Origin: Eutreptiella sp. 'Long Island Sound 2002'
Lineage: Eukaryota; Euglenozoa; Euglenophyceae; Eutreptiales; Eutreptiaceae
Assembly (NCBI GenBank): GCA_964036045.1
Contig: OZ038378.1
Span: 159,038,576 to 159,102,575, forward strand
Reading direction: 5' to 3'
DNA: 64,000 nt
Position numbers and translations under genes: made by a program
Notes under the pieces: model-generated
Told to the model about the DNA's origin: nothing
Databases searched by the model: none
The model's input: the letters and a program-made list of their open reading frames with translations, nothing else
Shown: positions 54,180 through 64,000 of the stretch, in pieces
How positions within the stretch are numbered: position 1 is the first letter of the stretch
Layout of the letters: each line of letters starts with the position of its first letter

Positions 54180-57100
54180 CCGAGGGTCGATGTTGGTTTC
54201 AGGAGCACATCCGGCGCACCTTTGCCAGGCCGTTAACTACCCTGGCGTGCGCCACGAAACGTTGGGGGTCGCGGGCCCTGAGGACTGCCGTCGCCTGTTC
54301 ACCGGTGGAACCGCATGGAGCGTGAGTTCCGGCTGTGCAAGTGCCTGCGAATTGCACGAGCCGCAAGACATCGGTTGCGGTCCATGAATGGCTCTGTGTT
54401 GGCCCCAACACGGAGGCACGGGTGCGAGCAACCCTTCTGTGTATCCATGCGGCCTTCAGCTGTGAACCGTTGACGGCCTACAGGGACTCATCACAGGAGC
54501 AGTCATCTCGAGTTTCCCCCTTTTTGTTTTCTTTTGCCTGCTCACCATGTCAAACGATGTGGGATTGTTGCGGAGGCGAGCTCTGATCCTTGACTCTGCG
54601 TGACTCTCGAGCGCCTTCCACGTTGCTCTCCAACTTGCGCCTCGGCCTGTGCACGAGAAAATTTTTCGTCCTTTGGGTCTTTTGGGGCTCTTTGTCCTGC
54701 ACCAAGAGCTGGAGATGATCCCCGGGACAGGGAGCCTGCAGTGATGGGTGGGTATTTGTTTTGAGACCGGTACACAATTTTTAGTTGGTTTTTGCAGTCC
54801 GCATGCATCTTCACAGGGATGCCCTGCCAGGCGGGGCGCGCGCAGGGTGTGCGGGGCATCTTCTGGACAATTTTTGTGATGCAGGGCATGTTGCTGTTGT
54901 GCAAAGAGGGACGGCCAGGGAACCACACTCTGCTGCATCACATATTTCGGCTTATGCTTTGCACGGAAGGTTTGCAGTCTAGTGCGGTCTACTTGGGGAC
55001 TTCCCCAGGTGGGGATAAACTTGGGGCTAGAGATATGATGCTTAATACAAAGGTAGCGCGCCGGGCGGCGCCGGGCAACTATTCCCCCAGTGCTCAGGTA
55101 TTAGGTGCTTGGTGGACTTGCAAATGGCAGCATTTCTCTCCTGTGCCCTTTGGAATGGGTGTGGCACATCCAAAAAAGGGGGGGCGGCGGTTAGTTTCGT
55201 TCCGAGTCCAACTGCCGCCGGTTGGTTGGCAACCGCTATTGGTTGGCCTGCAAGTGGGCACATTTCACTGACATGTCCTTGCTCCTCACCAATCGGCTCA
55301 CAGTAGGGCAGCCCCACTCCCCACTTGACAACAACCCATCCCCAGACGCACCGCGGCGGCGGACATCATTGTGCCCTCGTGGCATTCACAGTGAGGGGAC
55401 CAGGAATCGATCCAAATTGGCCCCACACGTGCGCGAGGCCAAGTGGCGCCGACGTCATCCCCGCCCTGTGCCCAGGTACAGTGGCGTGCGGGGCAGGCCG
55501 CTCGCACCCTTCCCAAGCATTCCCCCGAAGCAGTAGTCGTAGTAGTAGGGAACCGGGGTTCGACGTGCCTCATTCCTAAAATGCGAGATTTTTTCGATTC
55601 GAGACCGTTGGCAACATATGCGTTTCAGGGGCCTTTTCAAGATTGGGATCCGTTGGCCTTTGAGGCTCCGTGCAGTTGGGGGTCGCTCGCACTTTCACCC
55701 ACCCCCCTCCCGCACCTCGGATTTGGACCCTTGCGAGAGTGTCCATCGCTTTTGGGGGCGGGAGTGGGCAGTTGGAAGGGAGGGCAAGCAATTAAGAGCC
55801 TTCACTGCGCGGATCACACGGTCTGTGGAGCCAAGGAGTACATTTCCGGGTGGGCACGGTCGTCAGTTCACGTTACAATAGATGCCGTCAGCATTGGTGG
55901 TCCCAGGGGTGCCATCTCCAGCGCACAAGGCATGTGGGCTGAGAAGGTTGTGAAAAGGGCAGCGTCACTGGGGCCGTCCTGGGGGCACTTTGTGCAGCCT
56001 TCGTGCTGCACGTCGGGGGGTTGCTGGGGGGTTGACATCGCCGCGGTCCTCCCCCAATCACTGCCACGCGTCTTCATATGTGCTCTCCCTTCCCTCATCT
56101 CTGCCGCGGTGCGTTTCCCCTGCACGAGCATCTCCACACGCTTGCCTTGGGTGTTCTGGGGCAGCACACGTCTGCGAGGCTTCACGCCGGCGTGTGGTGT
56201 TGCCAGGCAGCCCCGCTTGCCACGGGGGCCACGGTGTGAACCGTAGCGCAGTGGCCGTGACCACGTCGTCGGTTGGAAAGTCCTCGTTCCCAAAGGCATT
56301 TGCCGTGGGTTCCATGGCCAACCTGGTTTCCGAAACGTCCCCCTGGACAGGAGCACGAGGGGGGGGTTCTCCCTCCTGCCCTGGCCCTAATCAATTCTAC
56401 CCCTTGTTTCCAGAGCCGCTCCTCTCACCTTTGCGTTGCCCCTTCACTTTAGTTTGCCTTGATGCGCCTCCATTCGAAGCTGGGCAGTTGCGATCCAAAA
56501 CAGTACTGCTGGAGGACTGTTGCAAGCAAGCTTCCCAACGGTCCTCAGTCAGGGTCCTGGACATTCAATCTCGCTGCCCGGGACTTGCGTTTCCACCGCC
56601 TCCGCAAACTGGCACCCTCCCTTCCTCCGCTTCGAGCTCCAACCATTTGCAGGAAGAACGTTCCTGCCTAACCTCATGCTAACACTTCTCGGGGAACGTT
56701 AGTCCGGGCGCCCCCTCTGATTGGGATCCGTTGCAGAACTATTCGGCTGTGCGTTTTGCCAGAGGTCCCCTCCCACTGTGCTGTTCCTTCAGATCACAGG
56801 AACACCCAACCCCATACCAACCCCCACATCGGCACCAACACCACCGTGGGATGCAGGATGATCTTTGCTGGTGCCATGCATGTGTTGTGCCCCAATGCAG
56901 AACGCACCGGTGGAAGGCCAGGAGGCTGTGAATCGGGCCCGTTGCTGTGGCGGACAGAGTCGCAGAAGGGGTGCTTCATGCCGCGCCGGTGTCAAAACGC
57001 CACCGCGGACCTCTGGTCCTTCCGCTCTGCACAGAGTTGCATCCGCCCTCTGGGCATTCGACAGAGCGTTGCCTCTGCACTCATTGGGACTCTTGCATGT

Positions 57101-58270
57101 GGACCTTGTCTCCTCTGACTCCGGTACTGGGGACACAGCACCTGGTCAGACCCTGGGCGATGCCAGCAGCTACAGAGTAGTCCATTCGGAGCCTGTGGAC
57201 AGGGCAGCTTTCCACAAGTCCTCTGCCCAAAAAGCACGTCAGCATTGCCGAGAGCAGCGCACTGGGCCCAAGTGGGGAACAAGCTCTGTTGTGCCCACCA
57301 CTTACGTCTCTCACTCCTGTCTTCGTCCCTCCCTGGGGAGGTACCCTGATGGGCTGCATCCTCTTGTCAGTTCCCCGTGTACATTAAACACCGACAACCC
57401 ACGAGCCTGAAGGCAAGCATGTCTGTTCTGGCTGTGGACATTACAATCTCTTTATGATTTTTTGGGCACCCTCTCTCTTCCTTTTTTTTGCCACCTCAGC
57501 CGCTTTCGTTGAACGTGCCCTTGACAGCTTGCCATCACATTGCTCCGGCCAATGCTACGAGTAGAAGCATCCATCAAAAGACCGTTCAACCCTCTCTCTT
57601 TTGTGCTGCATCCTCCACCCCCAAGAAATAGAGTCAAAGTCAAAAAGCAGATGGAATATGCATTGAATGAGTGCGGAACAAAATGCTGAAGTCCTGTTGC
57701 ACACTCACCCTATGGCGACAGCAATGTCTTGTACCCTCCACGCGTAGGATGTTCTGCTTCTCATGCATTTGGTCACACGAGAGACAACATACTGTAGTGT
57801 TGTGCTGTTACAGCATCCATAGGTCTTCATTAGGCTCAAGCTACTCACAAACCTTGCACAACTGCACGCCTCTACTTACGCACTGCAATATCACCACCAC
57901 GACTTGGTGGGATGGTGCTTCCATGGGGAAAGAGCGTGGTGTGGTGCGCATGCAGTGTGCAAGCAGTGCGTTTTTTCAGGGCGCGCCCCAATTTCCCCTG
58001 AAAGTAGCGGATCAGGTTATGTTTTATTGTTGTCAGTTGGTAGGCGTTGTGGTATCAGGGTTTCTCTGGGCATCGGTTTTCATGTCCATGCCCCATAGGT
58101 CATTGTGTGGGCCCCACTCTCAAAGAGTGGTGCTGGGATGTGGCATCAAAGAACCAATCAAGTTGTGGGACCAGGAACTACCATGGCCACCGGAAGGCAT
58201 TGTCATTATCAGAACAGGTCAGGTCGTCGACAGGTTTCCCGGCCGGAGTGAGGTCTGCAGGGCATGCAGG
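54180..58270. other. No recognised gene
   Basis: Many overlapping medium open frames on both strands (e.g. 55443-56246 plus, 55868-56356 minus) without recognisable domains. None has motif or splice-site support strong enough to call. Confidence 0.3.
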
Positions 58271-58292
58271 AAGGGCGATACGACCAGCACCT

Positions 58293-58437
58293 CACTACGT
58301 GTCAGATCCACTACCACAGTCATTTGTGGGATCATCGTAGCACTGGACAGCTCTGAACCTTGATCCTGAGGGGTTACCTCGAGTACTGTGAACTGAGCGG
58401 GCTACGCCAGCTCATCTTGGTCAAAAAAAAAAGAAGA
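58293..58437 (+). mobile_element. SINE-like retroposon, copy 1, with target duplication and A-rich tail
   Basis: About 145 bp ending TCAAAAAAAAAAGAAGA, flanked by GCGATACGACCAGCACCT (58275-58292) and GCGATATGACCAGCACCT (58438-58455), an 18-bp duplication with one difference. It shares 'TACTACGTGT' and 'CGTAGCACTGGACAGCTCTG' blocks with the copy at 60005. No clear pol III boxes and no tRNA similarity were found. Confidence 0.7.
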
Positions 58438-60004
58438 GCGATATGACCAGCACCTGAGGCCCAATGCAGAGCTACAATGGGAGATGTACGGTGGGATAAT
58501 CTGGGAATAATCATCCCAAAGGATGTGCGCACAGTAGTACTGGTGAGCAACTCAATGAATTCAGCAGCAGGACTTTTGTTCCGTGGCATGTACTTGTGCA
58601 CACAACTGCACACACGCAGGCGCAGGTGGCTGGCCAGCCAGAGGACGCCTGGAGACACGGTGGCAGCCAAGCGGCGCCCGGGGCCCCCAGCGCGTACCGA
58701 AAGGGCGCCCCCCGTGCGCCCCGCGACGCGACCACTGGGCACGGCACAAAGTGGTCGCCCTCTCGGAGGAGACTGGCGGGGTCGTCGCCAAACAGGCGCG
58801 GGCGGACGGGAACAGGGGTGCAGGTGCTGGCGGAGATACACCAATGGCTCCCCCAAAAAATGTGCGACCGGATTTGATTTGCTCTGCGGGCTGGACACGG
58901 GGACGACAGGGAGGCAGGGCATGTCTGACCAGCAAGGACAGGCCACAGCAAAACCCCTGACCCTCCCAAACACGGGGGGTCTGACCAACGGCGAGGGATG
59001 GAGTGCTGGGCCCTCCCTTCTTTATGGATGGGTGTCCCCCCCCCTCACGGGGAGGGCCAGCTATATATGAGTGATGTAGGAGGCCCCATCTAATGCACTC
59101 TACCCTGATGACCCCTACTGGTCTCCCTCCCCAATGCAGTGTTCCCCCCGCACACACGCGCACACACAAAGTTTTTGGTAGGGTGGCAGAAACCTTGGCA
59201 AATAAGTGGCCTTTTCTGCAGTGGACCCCCCACCCTGTGGAGCGCCAGTCTGTTGACGGTCACAGTCGCTCCCTCCTGAATACAATGATGAAACCTTGGC
59301 GCGCAGACATGCGCGCACGCACACACACAGAGCGAGAGCGTGAGGGAGTGTGTGTGCGCGCGCAGGGAAGAGATTTTTTGTGAAGTGATGTCTGATGCTG
59401 CACAAGAGAGCAGTCATGGGAGGGAGAATATGTGCTTGCTTATGCAACTATACACACAGGTACACCATCAAACACCTTTACATGAGTGCACGAACAACAA
59501 AAGGAATCCTCTACGCATGGCATGCACCATTCCTTGCCCCTGGCCCGTCCCGCTCGCCATCACCCCGTGTCACCCTGTTTGCGTCACCCTGTCCCTGCCC
59601 TGGCAACCGTCTCACAACCCTTGATGCCCTAGCCCTCAGCACACAGCCTCGCTGCTTCACGAGACTTTGCGTGCAGTGCAGTGGCTTGCACCCCATGTCC
59701 AGGCTCGGTGATGCCCTCTGCTGCGACATCCGCCGTCCTTTCTGGCACTGTCTTGTGCTGCCGTGGCAACGGTGAATTCTGACCAGTTCAGGGTGCATTT
59801 CTTGTCACATGTATCCCCTTAAAAGTTGATGAACAATCAGCTTGACATCCGCTTTCTTTACAATGCCCAACGTTCGGACTGTTCCTTAGTTCCTGGTTGG
59901 TTGTTTTGATAGTAAGGTGGTCCATTGGTGGATACATGAAGGTTGGTCCCTTTGTCAGGTGGTTGGATGAATTAATTGGCAGTTGTTTGTTGGTTGGTGT
60001 CAAG

Positions 60005-60165
60005 ATGCAGCAGGTCCTTACTACGTGTACTGTCCGCTACCACACCGTCTTGTGGGGCAGTCGTAGCACTGGACAGCTCTGATCCTTGATTCTGAGAGAT
60101 TTCCCGAGTGCCTTCTAATGAGCAAGCTCCGGCCGCTCATCATGGCTTGACCCAAAACAAAAGTT
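60005..60165 (+). mobile_element. SINE-like retroposon, copy 2, with perfect 23-bp target duplication
   Basis: A 161-bp insert between two identical 23-bp sequences (59982-60004 and 60166-60188, containing TTTGTTGGTTGGTGTCAAG). It ends in an A-rich tail, CCCAAAACAAAAG. It aligns with copy 1 over most of its length at moderate divergence. Tail plus long target duplication point to LINE-type retroposition in + orientation. Confidence 0.8.
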
Positions 60166-60188
60166 GTTGTTTGTTGGTTGGTGTCAAG

Positions 60189-62240
60189 TTATTTGCTTCA
60201 TTGTTGCACATAAATAGCCCGTCACCTACGTGCAGACCCCCCATCCAATGCTGTGTCAATATCAGTTGGACGAACTGTGGCCTCCAACACAGCACATGAG
60301 TTGCCTCGGTGTTGCTCGCCCTGGTCCTTGGTCCTGCACCAACTGCGACAGACGCGTGCACATTTGCCTGCAGATTCCAAGTGCTTGGGGTGTGCTGCAC
60401 ATCAGTGTTGCGATTGCTCTGCACAGGGCCAGGGCCATCTGATGGACAATCTGAAGTGATGTACAGTCTCCAAGCAATGCAACAAAAGTACAGAATGGGG
60501 CGGCACTAGGGGCATACAGTGCGACCCAGCAGTGGTTAGCACAACATAGGGCTTGCCGGCTTAGCTTGTGGGAGGAGTACAAGGCGCGTTTGGAATGAAT
60601 GAGGCGGGGACATCAGGCAATGCAGAGGCTAGTAGACCTGGGTGACAGAGGGTGTAAGTCCATGGCCCAGGAGTGGCAGGAGGCATGCTTGTGGGCAGAA
60701 GGAGAGGTTGTACAGTGAAGCGAAATGATACGAGAGACCAGGAGGGAAAACCACTTTAAACTGTGGGAAATTCATGATGCCACGATCGTTTGTGTCAAAA
60801 GTGGAGAAAGCTAAAGACACAATGTTTCTAGAAGGCATGCAAATAGTGATACCCGTGGCAAGCCTAGAAGGTTGCAAGCGACCGTAGAGTCGCATGACCA
60901 AACTGCATGTTCATACGGCAATGGTGCACAAGGCATGGGTGGGGGGGTTGATGTCCGCAATTTTTTTGTGCAATTTTCTGGAATTTGTCGCAAATTGGCT
61001 TCTAGCTTGCCCATCTTGCCTATTGATGCCCTATGCCGCCAATGTACAGCTTTTCGATTGTGCACAACTACTCCAGAACAAACAATAACTTTCAATGTTA
61101 TCCACACACTCACAATGATTCAATTGTTCCTTCGTGCATCTTTAGTAAATGCATTTTCGTGTGAAGGGCACCAAACTCCCTTTCCACTTACCGCCATATG
61201 TCTTGCATGTGCTCCTTGGCCAGCCAAGTGCACATGTGTTGTTGTGTTGCCCACAAGTGAGACATGCTATGGTATCTTTTACCCCTGCCTCCGCCTTGCT
61301 ATTCTATTATTATTATTATTATGCCACATTGTCATGCTTGGTTTGTATTTGGTATTTGCGAGCCTGAAAAGCGTGATGTAGCTCCAAGTAATGCGACCCC
61401 GACCACCGCGACCAAGACCACCGCAACACAGACCACCGCGACCCGGACCACCACAACCCAGACCACCACGACCGGGATGATTGCGCATTGGGGATCTGGC
61501 ATTTTTGGATTTTCACCCTGTTTCACCCATTTCTACTTTTTTGCACACATTTTCCCCCCCATTTCCACCACATCTACCCTTTTTCTCGGTTGATTGATAT
61601 GGTGATACACTTTGAGGGTGCCTGCTTCAGGACATCATATTTCCCTCCTCATTTCTCACGCCCACTTTCTCCATGGATCTCAATATTGGAGATAGGGTGT
61701 TCTATACCCGCTCCAATGGCCTGCGACCTCCTGCCACGGTGGTTGGGACGGCTGAAGAGGGACTCCTCCACTTGGGATACTACTAAGATGGGTTGAGAGT
61801 GGTGAATCGGCAATGCAAGATGGAGTCCATCTCCTTTGCCATCCCAAGTTCAGACTCGCCACGTGACTGCCCTCCATCTCCGCCGCCCAACACACAGTCA
61901 AGTCCCCCCCCAAAGGCCCCTGGTTCTTCACCACTGCCACAAGAACTGGGAAGGTCCCCCTCAAGGTCCCCTCCAGTCCAATTTGGGTCGCCTAATTCTA
62001 AAGGTGTTTCCAAGGGGCGTGCCTAGGGGCTCTTCGGGGGGAACATGGTCTAAAAGTAGCGCACAGTGCAAGGATTCCCCCTTACAACAAGCAAGCAAAA
62101 AAGGTGCTAGGTGACCTTCACTTAGCCCCTGTCCCCAGCGGGATGGTCTATGAAAGCCGGCAGGTTACTTTATAATACTGTGACAAATCTGTCCAGAAAG
62201 AGTACCCTGCAAAATCACCTCAAAGAGAGGTGACCCCATG
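60189..62240. other. No recognised gene; simple repeats
   Basis: Contains an imperfect 15-bp minisatellite of ACC/GACC units at about 61392-61477 and an (ATT)n run near 61305-61322. Open frames lack motifs. Confidence 0.4.
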
Positions 62241-62244
62241 TATA

Positions 62245-62335
62245 ACGGAGCAATCGGCATCGATTGGTTAAACACTCGCCTGCCGCCCCCAACATTCTTT
62301 TTCAGCTGACCCTGGTTCAAATCCTTCTGAGCACA
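62245..62335 (+). repeat. tRNA-like sequence with pol III B box
   Basis: CGATTGGTTAAACACTCGCC resembles the D-arm/A-box region of Ser/Leu-type tRNAs and GGTTCAAATCC (62314-62324) matches the B box. No proper acceptor or anticodon stem could be folded by eye. Probably a SINE head or tRNA pseudogene. Confidence 0.35.
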
Positions 62336-62623
62336 AACTTTTGCCCCCCCCCCCCCCCTATCCAGTTTCAGGGGTAGAGAGGCCTCAAAATCAGAAAATC
62401 CATTGGAGGGTCGTTTTGTCAGACAAAATAATGATTTTACAGGGGGTTAGACATCCAATATCATGCCTTTGGGTATGCTACGCGAACGACCCCCAAAACG
62501 GGGGGATGTACAGGTCCTCGCCTGCGCTTGATCTAACATTCCCCTCTGTTTGTAGACTAGTCTGCGACTGAAACAAAGCCAAACTGTGTGTTTCTGCCTG
62601 CCTGCCTGTTTGCCCGACCAACT

Positions 62624-62672
62624 GCCTGACTGACTGCTTGACTGACTGACTGACTGACTGATTGGCTGACTG
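62624..62672. repeat. (TGAC)n microsatellite
   Basis: Interrupted TGAC/TGCC tetranucleotide repeats on the + strand, read as Gln-Ser repeats in an antisense frame. Confidence 0.9.
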
Positions 62673-62934
62673 TCAGCCTCTCTTCGAGGTGCCTTGCCGA
62701 AGGCACTAGAATTTCTGTAGTAGCCACAGGCCACTGCGTCATCCAAGAAGAATAATCTTCATATTTTTTCACAGTCTGTGTTCGCAATCTGACTTCCACC
62801 TTGTGGTACAGAGGGCAGATGGGGCACAGCATCATCAATGTAGCCAGGAAAGGGTGTTGACTTAGGATGAGATTCATGGGGGCTGACCTCCGACCCCTGT
62901 TCGTACCTGCTTTTTGCCTCATTATTTTCCAGTG

Positions 62935-63193
62935 ATGCCTAAATTCGGGCTTGCGACTCTCTTCATGGGCATTGCCCTTGTCCTTGGGCTGGAGCTCCTA
63001 CATGTGTGGCTGCTTGAGCCCCTGCAACTCCGCTGGGCACAGGCACAGGCTGAACTCCCATACTACGATGTTCCCAAAAGCTGGCGTTTGTACGAGCGGC
63101 CCCTGCCCCCGGACTATGCCCACACGTTCGCCCTTACGTTGAAGGGCGGTGAGAAGCATGCGGATGAGGTCCAGTCATGGCTGCAGCGCGAAG
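62935..63193 (+). CDS. Sedolisin/tripeptidyl-peptidase-like protease, first coding exon (propeptide)
   Basis: ATG 62935 opens 86 codons ending in an AAG/GTGTGC donor at 63194. Residues 5-27 are a hydrophobic signal or signal anchor. From residue 46 the sequence reads 'VPKSW', then 'FALTLKGGEKHADEVQSWL': the start of the pro-kumamolisin activation domain (vP.gW ... f.l.Lk.....l...l) of S53 serine-carboxyl proteases such as TPP1. These enzymes are lysosomal or secreted and remove tripeptides from protein N-termini at acid pH. The rest of the propeptide and the catalytic domain are not visible before 64000. An acceptor-like tract ending in CCAG directly precedes the ATG, so a 5' UTR intron is possible. 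Confidence 0.65.
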
Positions 63194-64000
63194 GTGTGCG
63201 CCCTCACTGCTCAGAGCACCCACCTCCCGCCTTGCACTCCCATGCCCTTGTCTGAGCACAGCAATGCACAGCGATGCACGGTGCGCGAGAGGCGCAGGAG
63301 CCTGGGCAAGTCGTGGACTATTCCTGGACGCGGCTGTGCCGCGTGTCGGACCGTGGACTGGAGAGTCTCCCGGTGTAATGCCGGAGGGTGACGACCAGCA
63401 TCGCATTATGGCCGAGCACGGCGATGTTTGTGCCCCCCGCCTCCCGCAAATCCAAGATGGCTTCCCACTAGTCCTGGTGCCCCACCTCCCCTGCCGCGGT
63501 GCCCCACCCATGGCGTCTTCACTTCACAGTCCATTCCATGATGCCTTCTTCACACATTCGGAGTTAGGCTGGTATGGACGCTGCCCCATCTGCAGGTGGG
63601 GCGGACCAAATGGCCGAGCTGAGGGGGGGGGGGGGGGGCACCCGGATAATAAGAAGCGGTGGTCAGTGACTCCGCAGTAGACAGAAGATTAGTGCGACAG
63701 CCGGGGCTGCAGCCAACGGCGTCAGGCGTGTCGCAGTCATCCAGAGGCATTTCCAGCTCAGGATTAATGGAAACAGAAAGGTCCGGGGAGCATGTGCAGT
63801 GGATCGGTGACCTGGTCCAGACTGGGGGTGGTGTTTATTAGGGAGTTCCTGCAGCCCTTCAAGGCCCTGGGGGGGGGGGGGGGGGCGACAGGACGACCCT
63901 TGAGGCAGGGGAGGATGGGGATGCTGGGGCACAGGGTGCAATGCATCGCCCCTGAGGCCAGATGGATGCTCCTGGCGGTGGCTGTACACTGAAAGGCTGC
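63194..64000. other. Probable intron of the protease gene and unresolved sequence
   Basis: No S53 catalytic or further propeptide segment could be recognised. Long G runs are at about 63625-63639 and 63870-63890. Confidence 0.35.

Noticed and set aside
55500-55600. Possible tRNA around a GGTTCGA motif
   Set aside because: No acceptor, D or anticodon stems could be paired around it.

Overview
The window is eukaryotic nuclear DNA. The recognisable genes are split by GT-AG introns. Short exons lie in long, repeat-filled non-coding DNA, there are no bacterial operons or ribosome-binding sites, and microsatellites, minisatellites and decayed transposons are everywhere. The mixture (MAPR, a tripeptidyl-peptidase propeptide, a TTD14-type ATPase, a TNP2-type transposase, unusually many G/C homopolymers and GTGTG/GTGCG splice donors) suggests a free-living protist or microalga. 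A repeat-rich green alga is my guess only; no feature fixes the taxon.

Layout: 0-1 kb, a decayed Harbinger-type (DDE_Tnp_4) transposase and a linked 48-bp minisatellite. 1.48-1.69 kb, one exon of a MAPR-like cytochrome-b5-fold gene. 3-18 kb, repeat country: inverted repeats built on 'ATAAAACCACCC', a broken retrotransposon Gag, tRNA-like sequences, a TIR element at 15.8-16.2 kb and a dead LINE-type RNase H. 19.7-28.9 kb, the largest coherent unit: a TNP2/CACTA-like DDE transposase, two unrecognised companion ORFs on the same strand, a 15-copy 149-bp array with higher-order duplication, subterminal repeats, and 145-bp direct repeats at both edges. 32.3-36.9 kb, an RT-RNase H retroelement, a second RT fragment, and a 1.0-kb long-TIR (MULE-like) element with a 99-bp minisatellite and a perfect target duplication. 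37.3-42.3 kb (minus), a host gene for a TTD14-like P-loop ATPase, five exons placed with matching phases; a hAT-type MITE with a perfect 8-bp target duplication sits 370 bp upstream of its start. 43-50 kb, a composition-shifted stretch with one good candidate exon. 50.3-52.6 kb, a very GC-rich gene for a CCCH zinc-finger protein with a long Pro/Ser-Pro tail. 53-62 kb, mostly non-coding, with two copies of a poly(A)-tailed SINE-like retroposon, each with its own target duplication. 62.9-63.2 kb, the first coding exon of a sedolisin/tripeptidyl-peptidase-like gene that runs out of the window or into unrecognised exons.

The host genes do not form a pathway. The main interest is the mobile-element content: at least six distinct element families, several with clean termini, and one large TNP2-type transposon with unknown accessory proteins.
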